Positions 1 through 8,139 of a DNA stretch of 64,000 nt are shown here, one piece after another. The position numbers were made by a program, and so were the translations under genes. Origin of the DNA: Halobacillus halophilus (lineage in GTDB: Bacteria; Bacillota; Bacilli; Bacillales; Halobacillaceae); assembly GCF_020171985.1 (NCBI RefSeq), contig NZ_JAIVAL010000003.1:248001-312000 (forward strand), given 5' to 3'. Position 1 is the first letter of the stretch. Each line of letters starts with the position of its first letter. Under the pieces are notes generated by a model that saw only the letters and a program-made list of their open reading frames with translations, did no database searches and was not told the DNA's origin.

Positions 1-794
1 ATCTTAACCTGACGTTCCTTAAGGTAAAAAACAGCTCCCATCGTCATAACATTATTTGCCACAAACAAAGCAGATACTTCTGCTTCATGAAGCTCTCTCG
101 CTAATTGATAGCCTTGTTCAAATGTGGCAGGCCCTTCTTTAATAAACTCTTTCCTTACAGGAACCCCTTTTTCTTCCAGGGCTTGTTTATACCCTTTTAA
201 GCGTTCATCACTAGTCGTAATTCCAAGGGTCCCTGTAATAAAGCCAATCCGATCGTATCCTTTGTTAAGGAGAGCCGTGACAGCTTCATAGGACCCTCGT
301 AGGTTATCAGCTACAACGATATCCCCTTCGATACCACTCGGATGACGGTCAATATAAACAACGGGGTAGTCACCTTTTAATTCCTTCTTATAGGCTGAGT
401 CTTTTCCGTTTACAGGCGCCATGACCAATCCGTCAATCAATTGCGTATTAAAAACACGAATTTGATCTTTCTCGGTTACTTCATCTTCATTGGAATTACT
501 AAGTATTAAGTTATACCCGTTATCCTTCAACACCCTTTCAATTCCATTCGCAATGCTCATGAAAAAGAAATTGGATGTATCTTCTGCAACTAGCGGAACC
601 AATAGTCCAATCGTATTCGATTTACGGCTTCGGAGACTCCTTGCGATTCGGTTTGGCTGGTAATTCAGATCCTCCATCGCGAGGTACACTTTCTGCTTGG
701 TCTCCTCTGCTACAAATCTTGTCTCATTGATCACATGAGATACGGTTGCTGTAGAAACTTGGGCTTTTTTTGCAACATCTTTAATGGAAACCAT
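1..794 (-). CDS. LacI-family transcriptional regulator (C-terminus beyond window)
   Basis: A sugar-responsive repressor of the LacI/GalR family. The first 264 codons are visible and the end lies left of the window. The N-terminus MVSIKDVAKKAQVSTATVSH is the classic LacI helix-turn-helix, with the hinge-helix region near residues 45-60 (PNRIARSLR). The periplasmic-binding-protein-like effector domain follows, with the IDRHP and YDRIGFITG stretches. The ATG at 794 is preceded by a GAGGA ribosome site. Upstream are a good sigma-A promoter with a cre-like site in its spacer and a perfect 12-bp palindrome of LacI-operator type downstream of the -10. This suggests autoregulation plus catabolite control. 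The target genes probably lie left of the window, and the effector sugar cannot be read from the sequence. Confidence 0.9.
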   Translation of the reverse strand, partial: MVSIKDVAKKAQVSTATVSHVINETRFVAEETKQKVYLAMEDLNYQPNRIARSLRSRKSNTIGLLVPLVAEDTSNFFFMSIANGIERVLKDNGYNLILSNSNEDEVTEKDQIRVFNTQLIDGLVMAPVNGKDSAYKKELKGDYPVVYIDRHPSGIEGDIVVADNLRGSYEAVTALLNKGYDRIGFITGTLGITTSDERLKGYKQALEEKGVPVRKEFIKEGPATFEQGYQLARELHEAEVSALFVANNVMTMGAVFYLKERQVK

Positions 795-832
795 GGTTAA
801 TCCTCATTTCTAAAACTCACTTAATCGTTTAC

Positions 833-844
833 GTAATCGATTAC
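833..844 (-). promoter_or_regulatory. Putative LacI-type operator (12-bp perfect palindrome)
   Basis: GTAATCGATTAC is a perfect palindrome with a central CG, typical of LacI-family operators. A half-related TAATCGTTTACG abuts it at 821-832. It lies between the -10 element and the start codon of the LacI-type gene, so autorepression is the simplest reading (inference). Confidence 0.5.
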
Positions 845-853
845 CTTAAATAA

Positions 854-882
854 ATCATACTCTTTGTAAACGCTTTCGTCAA
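854..882 (-). promoter_or_regulatory. Sigma-A promoter of the LacI-type gene
   Basis: On the minus strand, TTGACG (877-882), a 17-nt spacer and TATGAT (854-859) form a near-consensus sigma-A promoter about 60 nt upstream of the ATG at 794. Confidence 0.6.
865..878 (-). promoter_or_regulatory. cre-like site (CcpA) within the promoter spacer
   Basis: TGTAAACGCTTTCG matches the 14-base cre consensus TGWAANCGNTNWCA except at the last base. It overlaps the spacer between -35 and -10, a position where CcpA binding would repress transcription. Confidence 0.45.
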
Positions 883-1135
883 TGTAATTTTTAAAATATC
901 CTGCTGCTTTTCGTCTTATCCAACAGAAATAATAACGGAAGACTTCACTTCGATTTTGTCTTGAACATCCTTCTTCTTAGTATATCAGAGTCACAGAGAC
1001 CTCCAGGAATACGGCTTTCTATCCCGTTGTAAATCATCGGTCCTACTTCAATCTTTAGTGCAAATAGCCTCGTTTGAATTAGCATATTCTGGGAACACTT
1101 TCCTTGAATGCGAGTCTAATGAAGGAGGCGTTTCT

Positions 1136-1651
1136 ATGAAAAAGTATTACCTGTTTAGCATCATCATTGCCCTCAGCTTTATTTTAGGAGCTTGCGGATC
1201 GTCTGACAGTGAAGACAGCTCTCAAAATAACTCTGATTCTGAGGAGCAGACAAGTGAACAGGACAGTGAAGCCACTAGTGGCAATGCGGATAGTTCTGAA
1301 GGGTCTTCCGAGGAAAATGGGAGCAGTGATGAAGAAATGGATAGCGATCTGTCATCTGGCATTGACACGGTCATTGGATCTGTTGAAGATTTGGATTCCA
1401 GCTTAAAAGACTCCGCTGAGGTAAACACATTAAATGAAAAAGGGAAAACCCTGGAAGAAGATTGGGACAGTATCGAAAAGAAAGTCGAGGAACAGTTCCC
1501 GGATCAATATGAGAAAATAGAGAAAAGCCTTTACCCCCTTATTAATGAAGCTAAAAAAGATGAACCTGATGTAGAAAAATTGAAAGAATTAGTGAAACCT
1601 ACTATAGACAGCCTGGATGAATTGAAGCAGAGTGTTAGTTCTGAGGGCTAA
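1136..1651 (+). CDS. Acidic lipoprotein with an FTR1-repeat-like helical domain
   Basis: A 171-residue exported lipoprotein. The reading frame opens earlier (1058), but the ATG at 1136 follows a GAAGGAGG site and gives a proper lipoprotein signal peptide ending in LGAC, with the lipid-attached Cys near residue 20. Residues 21-70 are a Ser/Glu/Asp-rich linker. Residues 75-165 are predicted helical and contain a W..IE..VEEQFPDQYEKIEKSL stretch. This resembles the extracellular repeats of the FTR1 iron permease encoded 1.2 kb downstream on the other strand (HEQWEEVEEQIEE...AYEKIES). That similarity was seen by eye. A role in metal handling at the cell surface is inference. No Fur box was seen upstream. 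Confidence 0.8.
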   Translation: MKKYYLFSIIIALSFILGACGSSDSEDSSQNNSDSEEQTSEQDSEATSGNADSSEGSSEENGSSDEEMDSDLSSGIDTVIGSVEDLDSSLKDSAEVNTLNEKGKTLEEDWDSIEKKVEEQFPDQYEKIEKSLYPLINEAKKDEPDVEKLKELVKPTIDSLDELKQSVSSEG

Positions 1652-1680
1652 ATAATATCCGATGGATGCGAATCTCCAAT

Positions 1681-1710
1681 AAAGACTGCCGCTTAAGGCA
1701 GTCTTTATTA
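1681..1710 (+). terminator. Rho-independent terminator after the lipoprotein gene
   Basis: The perfect 10-bp stem AAAGACTGCC/GGCAGTCTTT with a 6-nt loop lies 30 nt after the stop codon and is followed by an AT-rich tail (TTTATTAT). Confidence 0.75.
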
Positions 1711-1828
1711 TGCTTCGATTCCATTACCTGGCTTTAGACTACTGCAAAGGTGTTAATAACTTCTTTCATATAAACGCTTTCGACATAAAGGACTTCTAAC
1801 CCACGATTACTATATTTAGAGGTCCAAA

Positions 1829-2410
1829 CTAACTTTTAATAAAGCCGTCTTTGAATAATGCATACCATTCTCTTAGTTCTTCACCTTCTAAAATATTTAA
1901 CTTGCTTAGAATATCTCTTGAAAATTCTACAGCTCCACTTCCATTAGCTGTTATTAGACATCTATCACTAACAGACTGTGCATGTATATATTTCTTTTCA
2001 CCTTCATAATCAGGTGCTTCTTCTTTGAGGTATGGCAAGGAATTACCCGTATGTTTATGTTTATTAAGAAATCCATGCTTCCCCAAAAAAGTGGTGGCGT
2101 CACAAATCGCTGCAACCGGAATGTCCTTTTCAAAACTGAACTCAAGAAGCTGCTTTATCTGTTGATTTTTTTCTTCTTTCCATCCAGTTCCCCCGGGAAT
2201 AATCAGCATCTCAAATGTCGCCTCAAAAGAGAAGTCTTGTAAGCTATAATCCGGTAAAACAGTTAATCCTCCCATTGAAGTCTTGGGCTGGCTATCAATC
2301 GCAATGGTTTTAACTTGATAACCTGTTCCTGGTTTATTGATCTCTGCAGTCACATAACTTGCTTCCCAATCCGCAAAACCATCTGTAATAAAAACCAAAA
2401 CATTTTTCAA
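1829..2410 (-). CDS. DJ-1/PfpI-family (class I glutamine amidotransferase-like) protein
   Basis: A 193-residue cytosolic protein of the DJ-1/PfpI superfamily (YdeA/YoaZ-like). The N-terminus MKNVLVFITDGFADWE is the usual first strand with an acidic residue. The nucleophile-elbow region reads VAAICDATTFLGKHG, placing the conserved Cys near residue 104. LIIPGGTGW lies just before it. The length is normal for single-domain members. Family members act as stress-protective hydrolases, glyoxalases or amidotransferase-like proteins, and the exact activity cannot be assigned. A GGAGG site precedes the ATG. It stands alone between the lipoprotein and the iron permease. Confidence 0.85.
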   Translation of the reverse strand: MKNVLVFITDGFADWEASYVTAEINKPGTGYQVKTIAIDSQPKTSMGGLTVLPDYSLQDFSFEATFEMLIIPGGTGWKEEKNQQIKQLLEFSFEKDIPVAAICDATTFLGKHGFLNKHKHTGNSLPYLKEEAPDYEGEKKYIHAQSVSDRCLITANGSGAVEFSRDILSKLNILEGEELREWYALFKDGFIKS

Positions 2411-2823
2411 CCGTAGATCCTCCCTGCTCTCCTTGATTACTGATTAAGCAAAACCCTTACTTCCAATGAATTCAATTGATTTTCGAGCTATCTTTAAGTA
2501 AATTCTATACTACCGACCAGCGTATGTATATGTACATTTAGTCATAGTCTTGCTATAAAGGAAATTCCATTAGAAGAGAAGTTTCATCTACAATCACACT
2601 CTTTTTATTAATTCCGAATTTATTCCTATCAGTGACTTATCACCCTGCTTTTTGGAATTAAAGAAAATTAAACATCCATTAACACGACTTCTTGCAAATT
2701 CATAATTATATAGTTTTTTAAAAGGTAATCGACCATGTTAGTTTAAAAGCGACTGCTCTATTGAACAATCGCCCCCATTTACGTTTACACCGATAGGAGG
2801 GACTCTCCTGAATACAACTTCAA
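2411..2823. other. Intergenic stretch without a supported gene
   Basis: About 410 AT-rich bases between the DJ-1/PfpI gene start and the terminator of the iron permease. No open frame with a ribosome site, no tRNA-like fold and no clear regulatory palindrome was seen. Confidence 0.5.
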
Positions 2824-2861
2824 ATAGAAAAGGGTGCCCTCGCACATTATGCGGGCACCCT
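2824..2861 (-). terminator. Terminator of the FTR1 permease gene
   Basis: AGGGTGCCC (2831-2839) pairs with GGGCACCCT (2853-2861), with an additional inner CGC/GCG. Read on the minus strand it is followed by TTTTCT, 16 nt after the permease stop. Confidence 0.8.
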
Positions 2862-2876
2862 CTAATCGTATACTTA

Positions 2877-4973
2877 TTATTGAGCTATTTCTCTAGCAGA
2901 CGCTGGCTCCGAAGCAGCATCATTCTTTTTCTTCGTACGAACCGTCTGCAGGACAATCAGTGCAAGCAGAACAGCTTGAGCAATCGTTGTTTCCCAGGTC
3001 GGATACATCCCTAAGAAATTAGCTTCCGGCAAACCAGCTGCAGTGTGCGCTGGAAGTTTATCTACGACTTGCAGGGCATGCAGACTTTCACCTGTGAATT
3101 TGAACGCCAGGTAGTAGATGAGCACGGTAATGCTAAGAAACAGCGCGCGCACGGGTACTTTCACACTAAAGTACATAATGGCTACCCCTAAGACCACAAG
3201 GATAAGGGATGCGACTCCAAGTCCTGTGAAGAAGCTTACCATGGAAATATCCGAAATGATTCCCATGTAGAAAATGATTGTCTCCGCTCCTTCACGAACA
3301 ACGGTGATGAAGGCTACACCAGCCAAAGACCATAAACTTCCTTTGGCAATCGCCGATCCTACGGAATCACGGATGAACGAGTTCCAACTTTCAATATTGG
3401 ATTTCTTATGCAGCCAGGCTCCTACCGTGAACATGAGGACAACGGCGATCAGCCCCGTAATCCCTTCCATGAACTCCCGGTTCTCGGCAGAAACCGCTGC
3501 CGACACAATGGTGGTGAGGATGAAGGCCAGACCGATACTAGCTGCGACACCAGCTCCAGCACCGCCCCAAACCCACTTTCTCTTATTCTCATTTCCACTT
3601 GATTTCAAGAAGGCCAATAGGGCAGACAGAACGAGAATGATTTCCAAACCTTCCCGCAATAAGATGATGGCTGCATCCCACATCGTATAGCTGGACTCTT
3701 CCGCAACAGAAGTCAGCTGATTTTGCATATCGGTCACAACTTCCTGTGCCTGTTCTGTTTTCGGAGGGTTGGAGGATAATAAACCAAGCGCTTCTGTCAT
3801 CTGATTTTCAATCGATTCATACACCGCTACTGATCTTGTATTTACTTCACCTTCGATACTTGGCCATACCGATATGAATTCTTCCATCTCTGCAGCAGCT
3901 GATTCCGCTTCACCGGAATCGATCGCTGTCTGAACTTCACCGAGGATCGAAACTAAAGAAGAGATTCCTTTTTGTTCGGAACCGGCAGCCGCTTCCGACT
4001 CTTCTCCTTTTGCATAAGCCTGAATGGATGCAATCAATTTCTCCAGATTTTCTTCGGCTTTCTCAGCGTCGGATCCTGCATCGAGGGAAGCCTGAGCCAA
4101 GCCCATATTGGTTTCGATCGCTTCATACGCTTCTCCGTCCGCGTCACGAACTGAATCCTCTACGCCTTCCCAGCCTTCATGGAATTCCTCATACTCTTCC
4201 TTCGCCGATTCCCATTCGCCTGACTCAACGGACTCTTTTGCTCCTTCCAATTCATGGGCGTATCCTAGAAGGGCTTTAGCTCCAGGCGCCTGGGCGGAAG
4301 GAGCAGGTTCCTCTTCTGCTTTGGCATACCCCTCAATCGCTTCGATCAGGTTCTCCAGGTTCTTTTCCGCTTTCTCAACATCGGATCCTGCATCGAGAGA
4401 AGCCTGGGCTAACCCCATATTGGTTTCAATCGCTTCATACGCTTCTGCGTCCGTGTCACGAACTGAATCCTCTACGCCTTCCCAGCCTTCATGGAATTCC
4501 TCATACTCTTCCTTCGCCGATTCCCATTCGCCGGACTCAACGGATTCTTTCGCTTCTTCTAACTCATGGGCGTATCCTAGAAGTGCTTTAGCTCCAGGGG
4601 CATTTTGGGAATCGTCACTTTCCTCTGTCCCATAAGACTTCAGCGTTCCTTCCAAAGATTCCAATGCCTCGCTTAACTTCTCAGCATTCCCGCTTTGCGC
4701 CTGCGCTTCCGCTTTGGCCATCGCAGACTCAATCTTCTCATAAGCTTCTGGAGAAGACTCTTCGATTTGTTCTTCTACCTCTTCCCACTGCTCATGGAGT
4801 TCAGATAATTCTTGTTGTGCTTCGCTCGTTTTACCGGCCTCTGCATACGAGATTGCTTCTTCTACCGGAACAAGCAAACCTTGAACAGGCTGACTGGCCG
4901 TCGCACCAGTCACGTTAGGTGTAAGTATAAATAGTAGTAATACCAGGATGAAACTTGACAGACAGCGCTTCAT
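2877..4973 (-). CDS. FTR1-family iron permease with four extracellular helical repeats
   Basis: A 698-residue iron transport protein of the FTR1/EfeU family. Residues 1-23 are a signal peptide. Residues 28-425 form an exported region of four related ~100-residue helical repeats (about 28-118, 125-222, 229-326, 335-425), each with a W...E motif followed by AYE.IE. Repeats two and three are nearly identical. Residues 430-680 are the seven-helix permease with the two diagnostic REXXE iron-binding motifs, REGLE (440-444) and REGAE (560-564). The usual EfeO and EfeB partners are not encoded nearby. The repeat region may capture iron outside the membrane (inference). A consensus promoter overlapped by a Fur box lies just upstream, so expression should rise in iron starvation. 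Confidence 0.92.
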   Translation of the reverse strand: MKRCLSSFILVLLLFILTPNVTGATASQPVQGLLVPVEEAISYAEAGKTSEAQQELSELHEQWEEVEEQIEESSPEAYEKIESAMAKAEAQAQSGNAEKLSEALESLEGTLKSYGTEESDDSQNAPGAKALLGYAHELEEAKESVESGEWESAKEEYEEFHEGWEGVEDSVRDTDAEAYEAIETNMGLAQASLDAGSDVEKAEKNLENLIEAIEGYAKAEEEPAPSAQAPGAKALLGYAHELEGAKESVESGEWESAKEEYEEFHEGWEGVEDSVRDADGEAYEAIETNMGLAQASLDAGSDAEKAEENLEKLIASIQAYAKGEESEAAAGSEQKGISSLVSILGEVQTAIDSGEAESAAAEMEEFISVWPSIEGEVNTRSVAVYESIENQMTEALGLLSSNPPKTEQAQEVVTDMQNQLTSVAEESSYTMWDAAIILLREGLEIILVLSALLAFLKSSGNENKRKWVWGGAGAGVAASIGLAFILTTIVSAAVSAENREFMEGITGLIAVVLMFTVGAWLHKKSNIESWNSFIRDSVGSAIAKGSLWSLAGVAFITVVREGAETIIFYMGIISDISMVSFFTGLGVASLILVVLGVAIMYFSVKVPVRALFLSITVLIYYLAFKFTGESLHALQVVDKLPAHTAAGLPEANFLGMYPTWETTIAQAVLLALIVLQTVRTKKKNDAASEPASAREIAQ
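3996..4289 (-). repeat. Internal repeat copy 3 of the FTR1 ectodomain
   Basis: Codes residues 229-326. It matches the copy at 4308-4601 almost base for base at a 312-nt period, with long identical blocks such as those around 4152-4210 and 4464-4522. This points to a recent in-frame duplication. Confidence 0.85.
4308..4601 (-). repeat. Internal repeat copy 2 of the FTR1 ectodomain
   Basis: Codes residues 125-222 and is the partner of 3996-4289. The two translated copies differ at only about a dozen positions, mostly near the end, while repeats one and four of the same protein are far more diverged. Confidence 0.85.
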
Positions 4974-5002
4974 ATTCCCAACCCTTCCACTTTATAAATA
5001 AT

Positions 5003-5017
5003 TGATAACCGTTTTCA
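5003..5017 (-). promoter_or_regulatory. Imperfect second Fur box
   Basis: TGATAACCGTTTTCA matches the 7-1-7 Fur consensus TGATAATNATTATCA at 11 of 14 defined positions. It directly abuts the stronger box and may extend Fur occupancy. Confidence 0.4.
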
Positions 5018-5018
5018 T

Positions 5019-5033
5019 TGATAACGATTATCA
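5019..5033 (-). promoter_or_regulatory. Fur box of the FTR1 permease gene
   Basis: TGATAACGATTATCA matches the Bacillus 7-1-7 Fur consensus TGATAATNATTATCA at 13 of 14 defined positions. It touches the -10 hexamer of the permease promoter, the classic place for iron-dependent repression. Confidence 0.85.
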
Positions 5034-5061
5034 TTATAAGTGAAGGGCTTTAGCTTGTCAA
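5033..5061 (-). promoter_or_regulatory. Consensus sigma-A promoter of the FTR1 permease gene
   Basis: On the minus strand, TTGACA (5056-5061), a 17-nt spacer and TATAAT (5033-5038) match both consensus hexamers perfectly. Confidence 0.85.
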
Positions 5062-5240
5062 AGTGAAAATGGACACCTTCTTTTACTAGATCAAAAGTCT
5101 TATAAATACTTTTATGAAGAGAATTAAAATGAAATAGAGGAACGTTGCAGCCTATCCTTTCTAGTAAAATCCGATCCAAACCTTTATTAAACATACAAAA
5201 CGGTTACGATAGGCTTATCTATCCACCTAAAAAAAGAAAA

Positions 5241-5272
5241 GGCCTTGCGAACAACGCAAGACCCCTCCTTTT
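5241..5272 (-). terminator. Terminator of the TRAP transporter operon
   Basis: GGTCTTGCG...CGCAAGGCC (one mismatch) followed on the minus strand by TTTTCTTTTTTT, immediately after the dctM stop. Confidence 0.75.
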
Positions 5273-5276
5273 CCTA

Positions 5277-6557
5277 TTAATACATTTTCGTAAGCCACAT
5301 CGACAATGCAGGCACATACGTAATGATCAGTAACGCCAGAATCATGGCCGCTAAAAACGGCAGCACACCGACGACAATCTTCTCGAATTTCACTTTTCCG
5401 ACCGTTGAGGCGACGAACAGGTTGACCCCCACCGGCGGCGTGACAAAGCCAATCGCCAGGTTCGCAACTAAAATGACGCCGAAATGAACAGGATCGACAC
5501 CGAACTCGGTCACAATCGGCAGCAGCACGGGCGTCAGGATAACGACGGCTGAGATCGTATCAATAAACATTCCGACAAAAAGAAGCAATAAATTAATCAC
5601 AATCAGTATGATAATTGTATTCGTTGTCAGTCCGGTCAGATAATCGGATATTTGATCCGGGATTTGCACCATGGTCATAAAATGGGCGAAGGACACGGAC
5701 AGCGCGATAATAATCATCGTGGTGGAATTGATGATGATCGTCTGCATGAACGAGTCATAGATCGTCTTCCAGGAGAGCTCCCTGTAGACAAACCCGCCGA
5801 TAATCAAGGCGTACACGACCGATACGACGGCCGCTTCCGTCGGCGAGAACACCCCGCCATAAATCCCGCCTAGAATGATCACCGGAATAAACAGCGCCCA
5901 CTTCGCATCATTCAACGCGCGCAGCACTTCTTTTCCAGAGGCTTTGGAGTTATCTTCCGGACGGTAGTTATTTTTAGCTGATATGATAAACGCGGTTACC
6001 ATTAACAAAGCGCCAATCAATAGACCGGGAAGAATGCCGGCGATAAACATGTCCCCAACCGACACGTTCGCCGTTACACCGTAGATCACAAACGGAATAC
6101 TCGGCGGGATGATAACCCCGATCGAACCCGCTGTCGCCGGTACACTGGCCGCAAACCCAGGCTTATAATTTTTCGCGATCATGGCGGGAATCATGAAGCC
6201 GCCAATCGCAGCAACGGTCGCCGGTCCGGATCCGGAGATCGCCGCGAAAAACATACATGCCACGATCGTCACCATCGATAAGCCTCCGGTCATCCAGCCG
6301 ACCATCGAGGTTGCGAGCGTCAGAAGGCGTTTGGAAACGCCGCCTTTCCCCATCAGGATGCCGGCAAGCATGAAGAAGGGGATGGCTAATAGAGGGAATG
6401 AATCCAGTGAAGTAAACGCTTTTTGTACGACGAGATCAAGCGGAAGCGTGGTTCCGAAGTAAATCGCGGTTAAAGCTGAGACACCGAGAGAAATCGCAAT
6501 CGGCACTCCAATCAATAGACAGACAAACAGGGTTCCAAATAAGAGGAGAATACTCAT
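5277..6557 (-). CDS. dctM: TRAP transporter large permease subunit (DctM)
   Basis: A 426-residue membrane protein, the large subunit of a tripartite ATP-independent periplasmic transporter. It uses the ion gradient to drive uptake of an organic acid delivered by the binding protein. It is hydrophobic throughout with about 11-12 membrane segments. It contains the family hallmarks GSGPATVAAIG near residue 110, IIPPSIPFVIYG near 150 and a C-terminal GFVTPPVGVNLF. The length is typical. Its ATG overlaps the dctQ stop by 4 nt (ATGA), indicating translational coupling. It is the last gene of gntR-dctP-dctQ-dctM. The substrate is not readable from this subunit. Confidence 0.95.
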   Translation of the reverse strand: MSILLLFGTLFVCLLIGVPIAISLGVSALTAIYFGTTLPLDLVVQKAFTSLDSFPLLAIPFFMLAGILMGKGGVSKRLLTLATSMVGWMTGGLSMVTIVACMFFAAISGSGPATVAAIGGFMIPAMIAKNYKPGFAASVPATAGSIGVIIPPSIPFVIYGVTANVSVGDMFIAGILPGLLIGALLMVTAFIISAKNNYRPEDNSKASGKEVLRALNDAKWALFIPVIILGGIYGGVFSPTEAAVVSVVYALIIGGFVYRELSWKTIYDSFMQTIIINSTTMIIIALSVSFAHFMTMVQIPDQISDYLTGLTTNTIIILIVINLLLLFVGMFIDTISAVVILTPVLLPIVTEFGVDPVHFGVILVANLAIGFVTPPVGVNLFVASTVGKVKFEKIVVGVLPFLAAMILALLIITYVPALSMWLTKMY

Positions 6558-7048
6558 GTAGCGATCCCCTCACTTTTCGGCTTATCATAATTCCCTTTCC
6601 AGATCTGAATGAGCTGAATCGCTAAGCGGATCGTCATGCCAATCGACCCGATCGGTACGGCGGCCATCGGAATCCACATCGGAATCTGCATCGCCGGTGA
6701 TTGCTGACCATAACCAAAGGTATCAAGGACGAGATTCGTTCCATATACCGCTAAAAATAAGACCAATAGGAACCATAGAATCACGCTTGCGGACTCCAGA
6801 ATTTTTCTTACGACTCCGTGAAACAGGTTCACAAACGCATCGACCCGGATGTGCTCCCTCATTTTCACGGCGTAGCTTGCGCCGATCCACACCTGGAAGA
6901 TGTGCAGGTAACGGGCGATTTCCTCCGTCCAGCTGGGAGCGGACTGAAAAATGTACCGTCCTACCACCTGACCGAAAATAAGGACGACCATCAGGGCAAG
7001 CGTACCCACCAGTATTCCTTTTTCTATATTTCCAAAAATCTTCGACAT
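6554..7048 (-). CDS. dctQ: TRAP transporter small permease subunit (DctQ)
   Basis: A 164-residue integral membrane protein with four predicted helices (about 12-35, 47-70, 84-108 and 124-150), as expected for DctQ. It contains the family RYIFQSAPSWTEEIARYL and REHIRVD stretches. It forms the membrane complex with DctM and supports docking of the binding protein. It overlaps dctM by 4 nt and follows dctP after 57 nt in one operon. Confidence 0.94.
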   Translation of the reverse strand: MSKIFGNIEKGILVGTLALMVVLIFGQVVGRYIFQSAPSWTEEIARYLHIFQVWIGASYAVKMREHIRVDAFVNLFHGVVRKILESASVILWFLLVLFLAVYGTNLVLDTFGYGQQSPAMQIPMWIPMAAVPIGSIGMTIRLAIQLIQIWKGNYDKPKSEGIAT

Positions 7049-7105
7049 GTCGGTCCCACCCTGTTATGTAGTAAAGGAAGGCCGGAGCCTTCCCTCAAGT
7101 TATGC

Positions 7106-8128
7106 TTATTCAATTTCATTTTGAACTTTTTCGATAAGTTCCTTACCGATATCATCTTCGAATTCGTCATAAACCGACTGAACTTCTTCCTTGAAGGATT
7201 GGATCAGCTCTTCAGAAGGCTCGTTGACTTCCATACCTTCTGCTTTCAACTCTTCCAGGAACTCACTATCCTGCTTCTGAGCCAGTTCACGCTGCTCGGT
7301 CCGGTATTCTTCGGACGCTTCCACGACTAACTCCTGCAGGTCTTCCGGAAGCCCCTTGTAAAAGTCATTGTTCATCAAGAGAGCCGTCGGTGCATACACA
7401 TGACCCGTCATCGTCAGATAGTCCTGCACTTCATAGAACTTATTCGTATAGAAAAGAGAAACCGGTGCTTCCATCGCGTCATACGTTCCCTGCTGCAGGG
7501 CTGTGTATAGCTCGCCAAATGCGAAAGGAGAAGCATTCATGCCGAGTGCGTTAAAGGTTGCCGTATGAACCGCGCTTTCCAATGTACGCATTTTCAGACC
7601 CTGGATATCCTCAAGCGACTCAACCGGACCTTTGTTATTGGACAGGTGACGGAATCCATTTTCCGCAAAAACGAGTCCCTTGATGTTTTGTTCGGATAAA
7701 TCATCCAGCAGTCCCTGACCGATTTCACCATCCAGTACTTTGTACGCCTGCTCATAGTTTTCAAACAAGAACGGCAGGTCAAATACCATGAAATCTTCAT
7801 TAAAGGAAGAAATCGAGGCAACAGCCGGAATCGTCATTTGAATATTGCCCTGCTGGACCGCTTCAATCGCTTCGCGGTCAGAAGGATAGAGTTCCCCGTT
7901 CGGGTGAAGTTCGACCTTCAGCTGGCCATCCGACTCTTCCTCGAGTTTCTTCTTAAACGATTCGGCTGCAATGTGAGACGACTGATCCTCTGAGACTAAG
8001 TGAGCAAGACTGATCGTGTACGTTTCTCCGCTCCCGTCCTCAGAACCGCTGTCACCTCCTGAGCTTGGACGTCCGCATGCGGCTAGTGTGAGTAGAGCTG
8101 CAAATAATATAAGAAAAACTTTCTTCAT
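7106..8128 (-). CDS. dctP: TRAP transporter substrate-binding lipoprotein (DctP)
   Basis: A 340-residue extracytoplasmic binding protein, lipid-anchored in this Gram-positive. The signal peptide ends in the lipobox LAAC (Cys at residue 18), followed by a Gly/Ser/acidic linker. The DctP fold carries the typical LEDIQGLKMRT segment, whose Arg is the family's carboxylate ligand, and GELYTALQQGTYDAMEAP. Known ligands of this family are C4-dicarboxylates, sugar acids, sialic acid and related acids. Which one applies here is not visible. A GGAGG site precedes the ATG, only 11 nt after the regulator gene, so both are on one mRNA. Confidence 0.94.
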   Translation of the reverse strand: MKKVFLILFAALLTLAACGRPSSGGDSGSEDGSGETYTISLAHLVSEDQSSHIAAESFKKKLEEESDGQLKVELHPNGELYPSDREAIEAVQQGNIQMTIPAVASISSFNEDFMVFDLPFLFENYEQAYKVLDGEIGQGLLDDLSEQNIKGLVFAENGFRHLSNNKGPVESLEDIQGLKMRTLESAVHTATFNALGMNASPFAFGELYTALQQGTYDAMEAPVSLFYTNKFYEVQDYLTMTGHVYAPTALLMNNDFYKGLPEDLQELVVEASEEYRTEQRELAQKQDSEFLEELKAEGMEVNEPSEELIQSFKEEVQSVYDEFEDDIGKELIEKVQNEIE

Positions 8129-8139
8129 ATGTACTCCTC

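Noticed and set aside
1769-1782. Second cre-like sequence TATAAACGCTTTCG
   Set aside because: It lies between the 3' ends of two converging genes, away from any promoter. Probably chance, although it shares a core with the site at 865-878.
4108-4635. 175-codon plus-strand frame opposite the FTR1 repeats
   Set aside because: It is the antisense shadow of the duplicated, strongly biased repeat DNA. It has no ribosome site and a repetitive Ser/Pro-rich translation.
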